NCBI RefSeq assembly: GCF_000381005.1
Contig: NZ_KB908385.1
Coordinates: 1-64,000 of the forward strand
Direction: 5' to 3'
From: Selenomonas bovis DSM 23594
GTDB taxonomy: Bacteria > Bacillota > Negativicutes > Selenomonadales > Selenomonadaceae
DNA length: 64,000 nucleotides
Under the pieces are notes generated by a model. That model was not told the DNA's origin. It saw only the letters and a program-made list of their open reading frames with translations, and ran no database searches. Each line of letters begins with the position of its first letter. Position 1 is the stretch's first letter. The position numbers were made by a program, and so were the translations under genes. Shown one piece after another: positions 52,967 through 62,185 of the stretch.

Positions 52967-53497
52967 TCACGGCTCATCTGTGGCAGGCGGCGCGAGCAAG
53001 CCCGCGCGTGCGAGCGCCGCGCGGATATCCGTCACCGCCGCGTCATCTGGTGCCTCAATCGTATGGAGATGCACACCATCCGTGAGCAGGGAGAGCGGCG
53101 GCGCGGCCATCTCCTCCATCTGCCGCAGGAAGGCCGCCACGTCCCTGCGGCTCTCTAGCATGAGATCCGCGCGCAGCTCGCCGTAGACGGGATGCGCGAC
53201 AACCACATCGCGTACGCAGGCGCCACCGTCGACGATGATATCGAGTTCCTCGCCCATCCTCGCCGCCGTGTGACAGCAGGCAAGCGTCGCCATCACCCCC
53301 TGCCTCTCCCGCCGCGGCAAGAGATAGCCGCGCGGCGTCGCGAGAATGGCTGCGCCCTCGGCGCGCAGGATGCCGATATCCCCCACGATGATCTGTCGGC
53401 TCACGCCGAACTTCCGCGCGAGCGCGCTGCCCGTCAATGGTTGCTGCGCCTGCGTGAGCAAGGCGTAGAGCTGCGCCCGCCGCTCCTCCGTCGTCAT
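52967..53497 (-). CDS. niaR: NiaR-type niacin-responsive repressor (HTH_11 + 3H domain)
   Basis: A 176-residue regulator. The N-terminal winged helix (~5-60) has 'LTGSALARKFGVSRQIIVGD' and 'PRGYLLP'; the C-terminal 3H domain (~65-165) carries its histidines in 'CCHTAARMGEELDIIVDG', 'VAHPVYGELRADL' and 'DGVHLHTIEA', which bind metal and nicotinic acid. NiaR represses NAD synthesis/salvage and niacin uptake genes. None of those genes lies in the window. GAGGGATTTTCC precedes the ATG. The spacer downstream to 52756 shows only a degraded MITE-like stretch (~52785-52870). Confidence 0.88.
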   Translation of the reverse strand: MTTEERRAQLYALLTQAQQPLTGSALARKFGVSRQIIVGDIGILRAEGAAILATPRGYLLPRRERQGVMATLACCHTAARMGEELDIIVDGGACVRDVVVAHPVYGELRADLMLESRRDVAAFLRQMEEMAAPPLSLLTDGVHLHTIEAPDDAAVTDIRAALARAGLLAPPATDEP

Positions 53498-53515
53498 GGA
53501 AAATCCCTCCTCATC

Positions 53516-53544
53516 AAAAAAGCTCCGAGGAAACCTCGGAGCTT
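53516..53544 (-). terminator. Terminator of the tRNA transcript
   Basis: Minus-strand AAGCTCCGAGG-TTT-CCTCGGAGCTTTTTTGA, ten bases past the tRNA-Arg CCA end. Confidence 0.88.
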
Positions 53545-53553
53545 GTCTGCAAA

Positions 53554-53630
<77 letters not shown>

Positions 53631-53633
53631 GGC

Positions 53634-53710
53634 TGGTCGGGATGACAGGATTCGAACCTGCGACATCCTGCTCCCAAAGCAGGCGCGCTACCAAACTGCG
53701 CTACATCCCG
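53634..53710 (-). tRNA. tRNA-Pro (anticodon TGG)
   Basis: 77 bases on the minus strand. Acceptor CGGGATG pairs with CATCCCG; anticodon arm CCTGC-TTTGGGA-GCAGG gives TGG; T-arm GGTTCGAATCC; CCA encoded. First of the two-tRNA transcript, three bases before tRNA-Arg. Confidence 0.95.
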
Positions 53711-53741
53711 GTGATCGTTGGCTGCATAAATCACAACGAAT

Positions 53742-53770
53742 ATTATACACATTCAAAAAGATGATGTCAA
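53742..53770 (-). promoter_or_regulatory. Perfect sigma-70 promoter of the tRNA operon
   Basis: Minus-strand TTGACA, 17 bp, TATAAT, ~32 bp before tRNA-Pro. Nothing recognised between 53771 and 53919. Confidence 0.9.
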
Positions 53771-53919
53771 GAAAGGACTGTCACAAGCAAATCCGCCCTG
53801 TGCACCACCTGCTTCCCTTACCGCCCACGCGGCAGTTCTGAACGCAGTTTCGTCTCAGACGCGCCGCCGTGCCAGCCGGGGCACCTTGGCAAACCGCGCC
53901 TGTCAGAGTCCCCATCTCC

Positions 53920-54711
53920 TCAGCCGTCACTCCCCACGAGCTGGCGGCGCATCATCTCCTGCATGAGCTCGATGGCACCGCGCCCGACGCCGGTCTCCCG
54001 GGCGACATCTGCAGGCGACCAGCCTGCGAGGAGCAACGCGCGCACATGTGCTGCACTTGCACTCGTGTCCTGTACACTTTCCGCCCCTTGCGGCGCAGTT
54101 GTGTCCTCTGCTTCCTTCGGATGAACAGCCTGCGCGAGATGCGCTGCCTGCTGGATCGCCTCCGAGGACGCCCGATAAGTCGCAGGCGCGGTTCGCCCCT
54201 CGAGCTGCCGCTCTTCATCGCGCGCGATGGAATGCCTGAGGACGCTCGTGAAATCATCAGCATCGACGCGCTCGACAGGCGCAGGCAGTGCCGCGCCGCG
54301 CGCCGCCGCAGCACCGGCCGCCGCCGCCCGCAGCTCTCCCATGAGCTGCGAAACGAACTGTTGCTCGCGCCGCGCCTCCTGCTCAGCCGCCCGCAGTTCC
54401 TCTGTCTGCGCGTCCAGCGACTGCGAGAGCGTGTGCAGTTCCGTCAGGCGGTGATCGAGCGTATCCGCGCGCCGGTCAGCCTCCCGGATCAGCGCCTCCA
54501 AGCGTTCGACATGCTCGCCGAGACGCCCGATGATTTCGCTGCCGGAGCGCTCGAGTTCCTGCTTGAACTGCAATGTAGAACGCTCTATGTCTTCCTGCTC
54601 TTCCTTCTGTCGATAGGGCAGCTGCTTGCGCCGCTGAAGGAACTTCGACAGGCCGACAAGGGCCGCGCCCACAAGAATCAGAAGCGCCATAAGGTACGTC
54701 ATCAAAATCAT
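53920..54711 (-). CDS. Membrane-anchored coiled-coil protein with C-terminal helix-turn-helix-like segment (DUF6115-like)
   Basis: A 263-residue protein. One N-terminal membrane segment (~2-22), then a long coiled coil (~30-125: 'RLGEHVERLEALIREADRRA'), an Ala/Glu-rich variable stretch, and a C-terminal motif 'VRALLLAGWSPADVARETGV' that resembles a helix-turn-helix. This layout is seen in DUF6115-type proteins encoded at the end of flagellar/chemotaxis operons in Firmicutes; function unknown. Start uncertain: ATG 54711 lies four bases after GGGAG. Confidence 0.65.
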   Translation of the reverse strand: MILMTYLMALLILVGAALVGLSKFLQRRKQLPYRQKEEQEDIERSTLQFKQELERSGSEIIGRLGEHVERLEALIREADRRADTLDHRLTELHTLSQSLDAQTEELRAAEQEARREQQFVSQLMGELRAAAAGAAAARGAALPAPVERVDADDFTSVLRHSIARDEERQLEGRTAPATYRASSEAIQQAAHLAQAVHPKEAEDTTAPQGAESVQDTSASAAHVRALLLAGWSPADVARETGVGRGAIELMQEMMRRQLVGSDG

Positions 54712-54939
54712 CAAACTCCCATCACGTCAGGAACGGCCGCTTGCCAGGCTAGCGATGCGCAGCGAACCGCTCCATACTGCAACGATGCGGAAAGAACCGC
54801 TATGCCTCGAGAAAATATCGTCGCGCAACGTTTGTCACGCCTCGGCGCAAATGCCAAACAGAACCAGCTTGCGGAAGGAACGGCATTCTCCTTCCGTCGA
54901 CACGCATTTCCTCAGCGTACCATTTTCTCGGCGTATTTT

Positions 54940-55266
54940 TCAAAGCGAGATATCGAGGTGGTGTCCACGCGCAGGATCGACGGCGAACGCTTCCTCCTGC
55001 GCCTCATCTTGCTCTTCTTCCTGCCTGTCCTGCCGGCCGCTGTAGCCACCCTGCCCACGTTGCCGGTCGGGATTCTCCTTGATCTTCCCATCCTCGGCAT
55101 GATTCTTCGTGCGGACCTGTGTTTCCTTCCGTTTGGCATCCGCCTTCTCGCGCAGCGCCTCAAAATCCTGTTGCATGGCGGATGCCTGGTTGAGGTTATG
55201 TTGCACCTGCTGGGCATCTGAGACGCGCGGCACTACCATCTGCATGCTGAGCGGCGTGACATCCAT
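54940..55266 (-). CDS. Small charged protein of the flagellar operon
   Basis: A 108-residue hydrophilic protein rich in Gln, Asp, Glu and Arg. It begins 'MDVTPLSMQMVVPRVSDAQQ' followed by a helical segment 'QASAMQQDFEALREKADAKR' and a disordered tail. No domain recognised; similarly placed small proteins occur after the FapA-like gene in related flagellar operons. AAGGAGGAATGGCGT supports the ATG. The 228-bp gap to 54711 holds a GGAAGGA/TCCTTCC hairpin (54872-54896) without T-tract. Confidence 0.6.
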   Translation of the reverse strand: MDVTPLSMQMVVPRVSDAQQVQHNLNQASAMQQDFEALREKADAKRKETQVRTKNHAEDGKIKENPDRQRGQGGYSGRQDRQEEEQDEAQEEAFAVDPARGHHLDISL

Positions 55267-55336
55267 ACGCCATTCCTCCTTCTCCTCTGCGCGCTGCTCC
55301 CACTGCGCGCAGCCGCCTGATCCTGCATTGGCTGCA

Positions 55337-57007
55337 TCAATAAGGACCGATGGTCACCTCATCATCCTGCACAGTAAGCGTGCAGCCGCGCGCCTCCGTC
55401 TGGAAGCTCCGCTTGATGGAATTGACAGAGACACTGACGCCAGGATAAATGATATCTGCGACGCGAATCTTGCCGTCTTCCATCTTTCCGAGTTCCTCTT
55501 GCAGTTCCTCTATGAGCTTTTCCTCGCGCTTGATCTTCCCCGCAAGAGGAAACTGCGAGCGCGTGAGCGCCGCAATCTGCGCGATGCGGTTCTCTGGCAG
55601 ACGCGAAGTATCGATCTTGGAGAACGTATTGAGCATCTGCGTGATCTGCGAGAGGCGCTGCTTGTCCTCCTTGTACTCGCGGCATGCCTGCTGATAGCGC
55701 TGCGAGAGTGCGGGATTCACGCCGACGACAAGCTTCGTCACGACGAATGCCTGATTGCCGACGACCTTCGCGCGAATCTCCTCGCCTGCCGCGATATAGC
55801 CACCTGTAATCAGGCCGCGGCGATCCTCGACAACCACCTTCTTACCCGCCTTGATGGTTGAATGCAGGACGGCGTCAGCGATGTAAATATCGCGTCCGGC
55901 CTCCACGAGCGCATTCTCCGCAAACGCAGCGCGGACATCTTCCTTCGCAGTTATCTTGCCGCGCCCCTGCCCCGTGATACCACCTGAGATGAATACGTTG
56001 CGTCCCTCGACATCCGCCCCGCTCACAAAGCCTGAGACCTCGACATCGCCCGTCGCCTTGACGACGAAGCCGGCGTCGATATTGCCAGAGACCTGGACAC
56101 TGCCCACAAAATCTATGTTGCCCGTACCTACACCGACACTGCCGGAAATCGAGAGATGCGGATCGATGCCGATGCGCTTGCCGTCCTCAACGATCTGACC
56201 GTCGATGAGCGCGTAAATCTTGTTCTCCTCACGAATCTCTGCGTTTTTCCCGACCGTGAGCGGAATGGGCTTGCCGTTGCGCGCCGGTACAGGAAAACCG
56301 AAGACATCCTTGCCTTCCTGCCCATGCGTCTGCGGAATACGCTCCGCAAGCAGCTGGCCGGCCTTCGCGAGCACGAAGAGATTCATATCCTTATAGTCCA
56401 CACGATCCGACTCGATGATGCGCGGGCGTCCCTTATAACTGAGGTCGTATTTCTTCTCGATATGGGCGTCTGCTCCATTGACTGGCGCTACGCCGCGCGC
56501 TGCGACGAAACTGTCGAGTGACTGCGCTCCCTTTTCGATGGCAGCCTCATCGATACCGTAGACAACGCCCTTCTCCTTGAGCGCCTGCCGCACCATGTCG
56601 GCTGTGGGACAACGCGTGCCTTTCTTGAGGTCGAATCTGATGGTCGCCGTAATCTTGTCACGGCTGACATCGACATCGATGCCCGCATATTCCTCCGCGG
56701 CATCATGTGTCGGCAAGATGGCCTTATTGTTGACCTCAGCTTCGCTGGCAATCCCGTCGCTGCTCACGACGCGGCTCGAAAGTTTGACCGGCACGCCGTC
56801 TGCCTTACGCACCGTCTTGGCCAGCGTCAGGATATCATAATCATCGACTCCGTAGTCCGCGAGTATCTGCCTCATGTCAGAGAGCTCGTAGAGAATGGAG
56901 CTTCCCGTCGTCGGGCAGACGGTAAAGTAGACACCATCCGGACGAAATTCAAACAAATAACCTGCCTTTTCACTGCCTACGGCGGGGTAATGCTTTTCTT
57001 CCTCCAT
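55337..57007 (-). CDS. FapA family protein (DUF342)
   Basis: A 556-residue cytosolic protein with the DUF342/FapA fold: an N-terminal alpha/beta region, then a right-handed beta-helix of repeated turns ('ISGSVGVGTGNIDFVGSVQV', 'GDVEVSGFVSGADVEGRNVF', 'GRDIYIADAVLHSTIKAGKK') at ~290-430, and a coiled coil at ~450-530. The family is related to MinC/bactofilin-like polymers and commonly follows fliA in Firmicutes flagellar operons; its exact role is unclear. ATG 57007 follows GGGGGTAGG. It is 70 bp after fliA. Confidence 0.85.
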   Translation of the reverse strand: MEEEKHYPAVGSEKAGYLFEFRPDGVYFTVCPTTGSSILYELSDMRQILADYGVDDYDILTLAKTVRKADGVPVKLSSRVVSSDGIASEAEVNNKAILPTHDAAEEYAGIDVDVSRDKITATIRFDLKKGTRCPTADMVRQALKEKGVVYGIDEAAIEKGAQSLDSFVAARGVAPVNGADAHIEKKYDLSYKGRPRIIESDRVDYKDMNLFVLAKAGQLLAERIPQTHGQEGKDVFGFPVPARNGKPIPLTVGKNAEIREENKIYALIDGQIVEDGKRIGIDPHLSISGSVGVGTGNIDFVGSVQVSGNIDAGFVVKATGDVEVSGFVSGADVEGRNVFISGGITGQGRGKITAKEDVRAAFAENALVEAGRDIYIADAVLHSTIKAGKKVVVEDRRGLITGGYIAAGEEIRAKVVGNQAFVVTKLVVGVNPALSQRYQQACREYKEDKQRLSQITQMLNTFSKIDTSRLPENRIAQIAALTRSQFPLAGKIKREEKLIEELQEELGKMEDGKIRVADIIYPGVSVSVNSIKRSFQTEARGCTLTVQDDEVTIGPY

Positions 57008-57077
57008 GAGTGACCTACCCCCTTTCTGATGTAGCACATCATCCTTCCCTCTACAGCGTCTTGTCCGCATTGTGCAG

Positions 57078-57860
57078 CTACAGAAGGTTCGCCTTCATGC
57101 GGGCCAGCGAGCCGCGCAGTCGGAAGACCGCCTTCGAGTGCAGCTGAGAAATCCGCGCCTCTGTAAGATGCAGGATCTTGCTGATTTCCTTGAGCGTCAA
57201 CTCATCATAATAATAAAGCGAGACGACGATGCGTTCCTTCTCGGGCAGCCGGTCAATAGCCGCCGCCAGTGTCTCTTTGATCTCCGTCGCTTCAAGTTGC
57301 GCGCTCGGGCCACCGTCTTCTGCAGCCTTTTCCCCGCCGCCCGCCAGATAATCATCGAGAGGAATGAGTGTTGCTGCACCGAGTTCACGGAGCATCACGC
57401 GGTACTCTTTTTCGCCGATGCCCATGCGCTCGCGAATCTCCTCGTCGGTTGCCTCTCGGCCCAGTTCGCTCGCAAGCTGGGCTGAAACATCGCTGTACTT
57501 GCGGATACGCTGACGCATCGTCACAGGCATCCAATCCTTCGCCCGCAGGTAATCGAGCATCGCGCCGCGGATGCGTACACCCGCATATGTCTCGAACTTG
57601 TTCCTGCGCGTCGGATCGTAGCGCTCGATCGCATCGAGCAGGCCGAAGAAACCGCTCGACAGCAGGTCATCACGATCCACATGGCTTGGCAGACCGATGG
57701 CCAGCCGCCCCGCCACGAGACGCACGAGCGGCAGGTAGTGCTCGATGAGCGCATTGCGCTGCTCGATGTCTTGCTCCTTCTTATAAGACGACCAAAGGGC
57801 TTCGATATCCGCCACAGCTTTTGACGCCGAAGACGCCTCTTGGCTCACAGTCTCTCCCAT
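57078..57860 (-). CDS. fliA: RNA polymerase sigma-28 factor (FliA/SigD)
   Basis: A 260-residue FliA/WhiG-type sigma factor directing late flagellar and chemotaxis genes. Region 2 includes 'LLSSGFFGLLDAIERYDPTR' and 'FETYAGVRIRGAMLDYLR', region 3 'EATDEEIRERMGIGEKEYR', and region 4 'LTLKEISKILHLTEARISQL'. ATG 57860 follows GGAGGTGTGCGAGAG. No flgM anti-sigma gene is in the window. It lies within the chemotaxis operon, after a small membrane protein gene. Confidence 0.95.
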   Translation of the reverse strand: MGETVSQEASSASKAVADIEALWSSYKKEQDIEQRNALIEHYLPLVRLVAGRLAIGLPSHVDRDDLLSSGFFGLLDAIERYDPTRRNKFETYAGVRIRGAMLDYLRAKDWMPVTMRQRIRKYSDVSAQLASELGREATDEEIRERMGIGEKEYRVMLRELGAATLIPLDDYLAGGGEKAAEDGGPSAQLEATEIKETLAAAIDRLPEKERIVVSLYYYDELTLKEISKILHLTEARISQLHSKAVFRLRGSLARMKANLL

Positions 57861-58014
57861 CTCTCGCACACCTCCCCTGCTGCATAGAAACCGCGTAGAA
57901 ATTCCTCTAGCACGCACCCTCAGAAATGCAAGTCAGAATCCTTGCGTAGACAAGCGCCGCGGTCGGCATGCAGATGAACCAGCGATTCTCTAACATATTC
58001 CCTAGTGTTTCCCG

Positions 58015-58434
58015 TCAGCCAGCTGTCTTTCCTTCTTCCGGTACCGTCTCTATATGTGTCAGTCCATCCGCCGTGAGCGGCTGAAACGAGGCTGTCTCCG
58101 CGTCAGATATCTCCTCTGCCTCCTGCTGCGGTGCGGGGCGTTCTTCCGGCGCGCCATCGTCCTCCTCAGGCGCATCGGTGCGCTCCTCTGCAGCAGCAGA
58201 TGGCGCAACGTCTTTCTCCGGCAATTCCAGATTGCGATCGAAGCCCACAATCCCCTTGGCCTCCAGCAGGAAGAGCACGAGCCAGGAAACAGCCCCCGCG
58301 AGGAAGAAACCGACGAGGCTGCGCAGGAAAACCGTGCTGATGCGCGCGTCACTGACAAGCGCCGCAAGGAAGACGACGAGCGCCGCAATGACAGCCAGCA
58401 CGAGAGACATACCTACCTTGAACAAACTTCTCAC
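58015..58434 (-). CDS. Small two-TM protein of the chemotaxis operon
   Basis: A 139-residue protein with two hydrophobic segments (~5-27, ~36-58) forming a membrane hairpin, then an acidic, Pro/Glu-rich tail ('PEEDDGAPEERPAPQQEAEE') likely cytosolic and disordered. No family recognised; such proteins often sit between cheD and fliA in related operons. The GTG start at 58434 lacks a clear ribosome site; a Met nine codons in is the alternative. The gap 57861-58014 holds nothing beyond a MITE-like fragment (GATGAACCAGCGATTC). Confidence 0.6.
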   Translation of the reverse strand: MRSLFKVGMSLVLAVIAALVVFLAALVSDARISTVFLRSLVGFFLAGAVSWLVLFLLEAKGIVGFDRNLELPEKDVAPSAAAEERTDAPEEDDGAPEERPAPQQEAEEISDAETASFQPLTADGLTHIETVPEEGKTAG

Positions 58435-58506
58435 CTACACATTTCCCAAAGCCGACAGCGCTCCGCGCTCCAGTGATTCCGTGCGTGGAGGCTGAAGGAT
58501 GCCCCA

Positions 58507-58992
58507 TCAGATTTCCTTTTCGCCCTTATCGATGGTCTTGACGTGATAGCTGCCGCTCTCGAGATTGATGGAGACCGTGCGGCCATAGGTGCCGCCCGTA
58601 TCCTCAGCGACGATGGGGATACCCAGCTGTCCCAGCACTTCCTTTGCGGCCGCGGCATTGCGCGCGCCGACGCGCATGATATCCGTCGCATTCGCGAAAG
58701 CAAACATCTGTGCACCCCCCGCCATCTTTGCAACGAGACGTTTTTTCACCGCTCCGAGCGCGAGGACATCCTTCAACATGAGTGGCAAACCTGTATCAGC
58801 GAATTTGGCGGGGTTGTCAGATGGACGTGCCTGCTTGCTGTCCGGCAGCATGATATGCAGGAGCCCTCCGACCTTTGCCTGCGGGTCGTAGAGGGATATG
58901 CCGATACAGGACCCCAGTCCATAGCTGATGATCGTCGCTGGACTGCGGCCGACTTTGTAATCGGCCATCCCAACCCTGATTAATTCGGCCAT
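58507..58992 (-). CDS. cheD: Chemoreceptor glutamine deamidase CheD
   Basis: A 161-residue enzyme deamidating Gln residues of chemoreceptors and binding CheC. The catalytic triad is visible: Cys in 'GLGSCIGISLYD', His in 'GGLLHIMLPD' and Thr in the following segment. ATG 58992 is preceded by TAGGAG at nine bases, inside the end of cheC, whose stop is two bases away, so translation is coupled. Confidence 0.95.
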   Translation of the reverse strand: MAELIRVGMADYKVGRSPATIISYGLGSCIGISLYDPQAKVGGLLHIMLPDSKQARPSDNPAKFADTGLPLMLKDVLALGAVKKRLVAKMAGGAQMFAFANATDIMRVGARNAAAAKEVLGQLGIPIVAEDTGGTYGRTVSINLESGSYHVKTIDKGEKEI

Positions 58993-58993
58993 G

Positions 58994-59608
58994 TCATTCA
59001 ACTCCTACTGCTGCGATTAGTGTCTCCAGAGATCCGGGATCCGGTACGAGGAAGAAATGGCCGTTGATGCCGTCGTCCTCCGCGAGGAACTCCGTCTCCA
59101 TGACGAGTGCCTGATCGCCCATCTGTCCGAGCTGAACGAGTACGACATTCAGGATCGCGCCTGCCATATCCATTGCCAGTGCCGGTATTGACGGAAGCAT
59201 GGAAATCTGCGTGAACGTATAGAACGCATTGAGATACGCTCCCGAGAGGATGTTGCCGATCTCCATGAGAGCAGACCCATCCATGTAGTCGAGTTTCACC
59301 GTCTCTCCATGCTTCTTCCCCATGAGCGTATCCACGAGATAGTAGGCGCTCTTCTGCGGCAGCAGGAAAAGGATGTTGCCTGGTGCCTTGCCGTAGACGC
59401 GCAGGAAGATACCGACGACGATCGCATCCGGGCCGCCGACGAGGTCAGGCACCTGGTCGAGCGGGACCATCGAGACGCGCGGCACATTCATATCGATACG
59501 CCGGTTGATGATCTGGGAAAGCGCCGTGGCGGAATTGCCTGCGCCGATGTTGCCGATTTCGCGCAACGCATCGATCTGAGCGGGGGATAACTTGATTTCA
59601 TCAGACAT
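58994..59608 (-). CDS. cheC: CheY-P phosphatase CheC
   Basis: A 204-residue CheC/FliY-type phosphatase. The two D/S-x3-E-x2-N active-site helices appear as 'ALREIGNIGAGNSATAL' and 'ALMEIGNILSGAYLNA'. It dephosphorylates CheY-P and stimulates or is stimulated by CheD in receptor adaptation. ATG 59608 follows GAGGTG. It lies 27 bp after cheW. Confidence 0.94.
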   Translation of the reverse strand: MSDEIKLSPAQIDALREIGNIGAGNSATALSQIINRRIDMNVPRVSMVPLDQVPDLVGGPDAIVVGIFLRVYGKAPGNILFLLPQKSAYYLVDTLMGKKHGETVKLDYMDGSALMEIGNILSGAYLNAFYTFTQISMLPSIPALAMDMAGAILNVVLVQLGQMGDQALVMETEFLAEDDGINGHFFLVPDPGSLETLIAAVGVE

Positions 59609-59635
59609 AGAACGACACCTCATCTATACACTGGC

Positions 59636-60106
59636 TCATTTTCCTTCTTTAGGCAGGCCGATGATCTCCTCCAGGTTCAGCATAATGATGAGCCGTCCGT
59701 CAATGTTGCCGATGCCGCTCAGGAAGCGCGTGAGCTCCTTGCCGTTGATAGCCTTCTTGGCATCGATGGGTTTCGCCGTGAGCGTGAGAACCTCTGTAAC
59801 AGCGTCGACGAGCATGCCGACATGGAGGTCGCCCACCGTGACCGTCACGATGCGCGTATCCTGCGTATACGGCGTCTCCTCGAGACCAAGACGCTCCTTG
59901 AGGTCGATGACCGGCAGCACGCTGCCGCGGAGATTGATGACGCCCTTGATGAAATCCTGGGCAAACGGCACACGCGTGATGTCCGTGAGATTGCGGATCT
60001 CCTGCACATTGAGGATGCTCACGCCATACTCCTCATTGCGGAGCTTGAAAGCAACGACCTGCAGGCTTTCCTCGGTCGCGACGTTATTGTTCTCGTTGTT
60101 AGCCAT
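59636..60106 (-). CDS. cheW: Chemotaxis adaptor CheW
   Basis: A 156-residue adaptor coupling receptors to CheA, made of one double-SH3-like CheW domain: 'VVAFKLRNEEYGVSILNVQE' and 'FIKGVINLRGSVLPVIDLKE' with the conserved receptor-contact Arg. AGGTAACAACATG-type leader (GGGGAGGTAAC) supports the ATG. It lies 14 bp after cheA. Confidence 0.96.
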   Translation of the reverse strand: MANNENNNVATEESLQVVAFKLRNEEYGVSILNVQEIRNLTDITRVPFAQDFIKGVINLRGSVLPVIDLKERLGLEETPYTQDTRIVTVTVGDLHVGMLVDAVTEVLTLTAKPIDAKKAINGKELTRFLSGIGNIDGRLIIMLNLEEIIGLPKEGK

Positions 60107-60120
60107 GTTGTTACCTCCCC

Positions 60121-62166
60121 TTACTGCATCATCGTGGCGACATCAAGAATGAGGGCGACACGGCCATCGCCGAGGACGGTTGCACCCGAGAACATCTTGA
60201 GTCCTGTGAACAGGCTGCCAAGCGTCTTGATGACGATCTCCTGCTGGCCGATGAGATTGTCGACGACGATGCCAGCTTTCGCATCGCCTGTATGTACGAC
60301 GACGACGAAGGTTTCATCGGAGTCCTTGACATGCGGGACCTGGAGCATCTTCTCCATGCGGATGATCGGAATGATCTCGCCGCGCAGGACGATGACCTCC
60401 TTGTTCTGGACGGTCTTGATCTCGCTCTCCTGGATATTGATGGTGCTGTCGATGGAGCCGAGCGGGATGGCGTACATCTCTTCCTGCACCTTGACGAGCA
60501 TCGCCTGGATGATGGCGAGCGTAAGCGGCAGCTTGATCTTGAAGACAGAGCCCTCATCGATCTTCGTCTCGACATCGACGTGTCCGGAGAGCGCCTCGAT
60601 CTTGCTGCGCACGACATCCATGCCGACGCCGCGGCCAGAGATGTCAGAGATGTGGTCCGCCGTGGAGAAGCCCGGCAGGAAGACGAGGCGCACAGCGTCC
60701 GCGTCGTCCATCTTGTCGGCTTCCTCCTGGGAGATCATGCCTTTCTCGACAGCCTTGGCGCGGATTTTCGCGGCATCGATGCCGGCACCGTCATCCGTGA
60801 CCATGATGACGACATTGTTGCCCTCGTGGCGCGCGATGAGGCCGACCTCGCCTGCACGCGGCTTGCCTTTCGACTCACGCACATCAGGCTCCTCGACGCC
60901 GTGGTCGCAGGAGTTGCGCAGGAGGTGCATGATCGGATCGCCGATCTCATCGATGACGGTACGGTCGAGCTCTGTCTCCTCGCCCTCGATGGTAAGGTTG
61001 ATTTCCTTGTTGAGTTCTTTTGCGATGTCGCGCACCATGCGCGGGAAACGGTTGAACACCGAGCTCACCGGCACCATGCGGACTTTCATGACGATATTCT
61101 GGAGGTCTGTCGTCACGCGGTCCATCTGCTCGAGCGTCTCTGTGAGGTCCGCGAGCCTGTGCGTCTGGCCGATCTGCTCGAGACGCACCTTGTTGATGAC
61201 GAGCTCTCCCATGAGGTTCATGAGCGTGTCGAGCTTCTCGATGTCGACGCGCACGGACTGGCTGTGATGTACCTTCTTCGCAGGAGCAGCAATCGCCTTT
61301 TTCGCTGGCGCAGGCGCTGCCTTCTTCGCAGTCGGCGCGGGCGCTGCAGCCTTGGGCGCAGGTGCAGCAGCGGTAGCCGCTGCCGCTTTCTCCTCCGCCG
61401 CGAGGTCGATGACATTCGTCTCGACCTTGGAGATTTCGGAGATAGAGTTCACGGCGTCCTGCACGGCTTTCTCCTCAGCAACCGTGATGATGATGACATC
61501 GAAACTGTGGTCGAACTTCTCCTGCTCGAGATTCTCAGCGCTCGGCACGGATTTGATGACATCGCCGAGCTCGTCGAGTGCGTTCATGACCATATAGGAG
61601 CGCGCGGACTTCAGCAGACAGGTCTCCGCGAGTGTCACGCGCACGTGGATGGCCTGCATGCCCGTCTCTCGCGCCTGCTTGATGACATCCTTGTCGACGT
61701 CTGTGAGCTCGATGGAGATCTTGTTTTCCGCAGGTGCTGCGGCAGCCGCAGCCGCCGGTGCAGCCGCCTGTGCCGCGGCCTGATCCGGCTTCGAGATCGA
61801 ACTGAGTTTCTTGACGAGGTCGGAGACATCGACGACATCCTCTGCCTCGCCGTTGCCGACGCTATCGATCATCTGTCCGAGCGAATCGACGCACTTGAAG
61901 AGCGTGTCGATGATATCCTCGTTGAGCTTGAGCTGTTCCTTGCGGATGAGGTCGAGTACATCCTCCATCTCATGCGTGAGCTCAGCGATCTTGTTGAAGC
62001 CCATCGTCGCCGACATGCCTTTGAGCGTATGCGCGTTACGGAAAATCTCATTGACGACGGAGGTATCCTCCATATTGTCCTCAAGGCTCAGGAGTCCATC
62101 GTTGAGCGACTGCAGATGCTCGTGCGACTCGTCGAGGAACATGTCCATGTACTGATTCGTATCCAT
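60121..62166 (-). CDS. cheA: Chemotaxis histidine kinase CheA
   Basis: A 681-residue kinase with all five domains: P1 Hpt with phospho-His in 'FRNAHTLKGMSATMG' (~45), P2-type CheY-binding domain (~165-270), Ala/Pro/Lys linker (~275-330), P3 dimerisation, P4 ATPase with 'LLRNSCDHGVEEPDVR', 'VTDDGAGID' and 'GRGVGMDVV', and a C-terminal CheW-like P5. The linker repeats (PAPAKKAIAAPAKK) are longer than usual. AGGGGGAGTAC precedes ATG 62166. It starts 19 bp after cheB. Confidence 0.96.
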   Translation of the reverse strand: MDTNQYMDMFLDESHEHLQSLNDGLLSLEDNMEDTSVVNEIFRNAHTLKGMSATMGFNKIAELTHEMEDVLDLIRKEQLKLNEDIIDTLFKCVDSLGQMIDSVGNGEAEDVVDVSDLVKKLSSISKPDQAAAQAAAPAAAAAAAPAENKISIELTDVDKDVIKQARETGMQAIHVRVTLAETCLLKSARSYMVMNALDELGDVIKSVPSAENLEQEKFDHSFDVIIITVAEEKAVQDAVNSISEISKVETNVIDLAAEEKAAAATAAAPAPKAAAPAPTAKKAAPAPAKKAIAAPAKKVHHSQSVRVDIEKLDTLMNLMGELVINKVRLEQIGQTHRLADLTETLEQMDRVTTDLQNIVMKVRMVPVSSVFNRFPRMVRDIAKELNKEINLTIEGEETELDRTVIDEIGDPIMHLLRNSCDHGVEEPDVRESKGKPRAGEVGLIARHEGNNVVIMVTDDGAGIDAAKIRAKAVEKGMISQEEADKMDDADAVRLVFLPGFSTADHISDISGRGVGMDVVRSKIEALSGHVDVETKIDEGSVFKIKLPLTLAIIQAMLVKVQEEMYAIPLGSIDSTINIQESEIKTVQNKEVIVLRGEIIPIIRMEKMLQVPHVKDSDETFVVVVHTGDAKAGIVVDNLIGQQEIVIKTLGSLFTGLKMFSGATVLGDGRVALILDVATMMQ

Positions 62167-62185
62167 ATTTGTACTCCCCCTAAAT

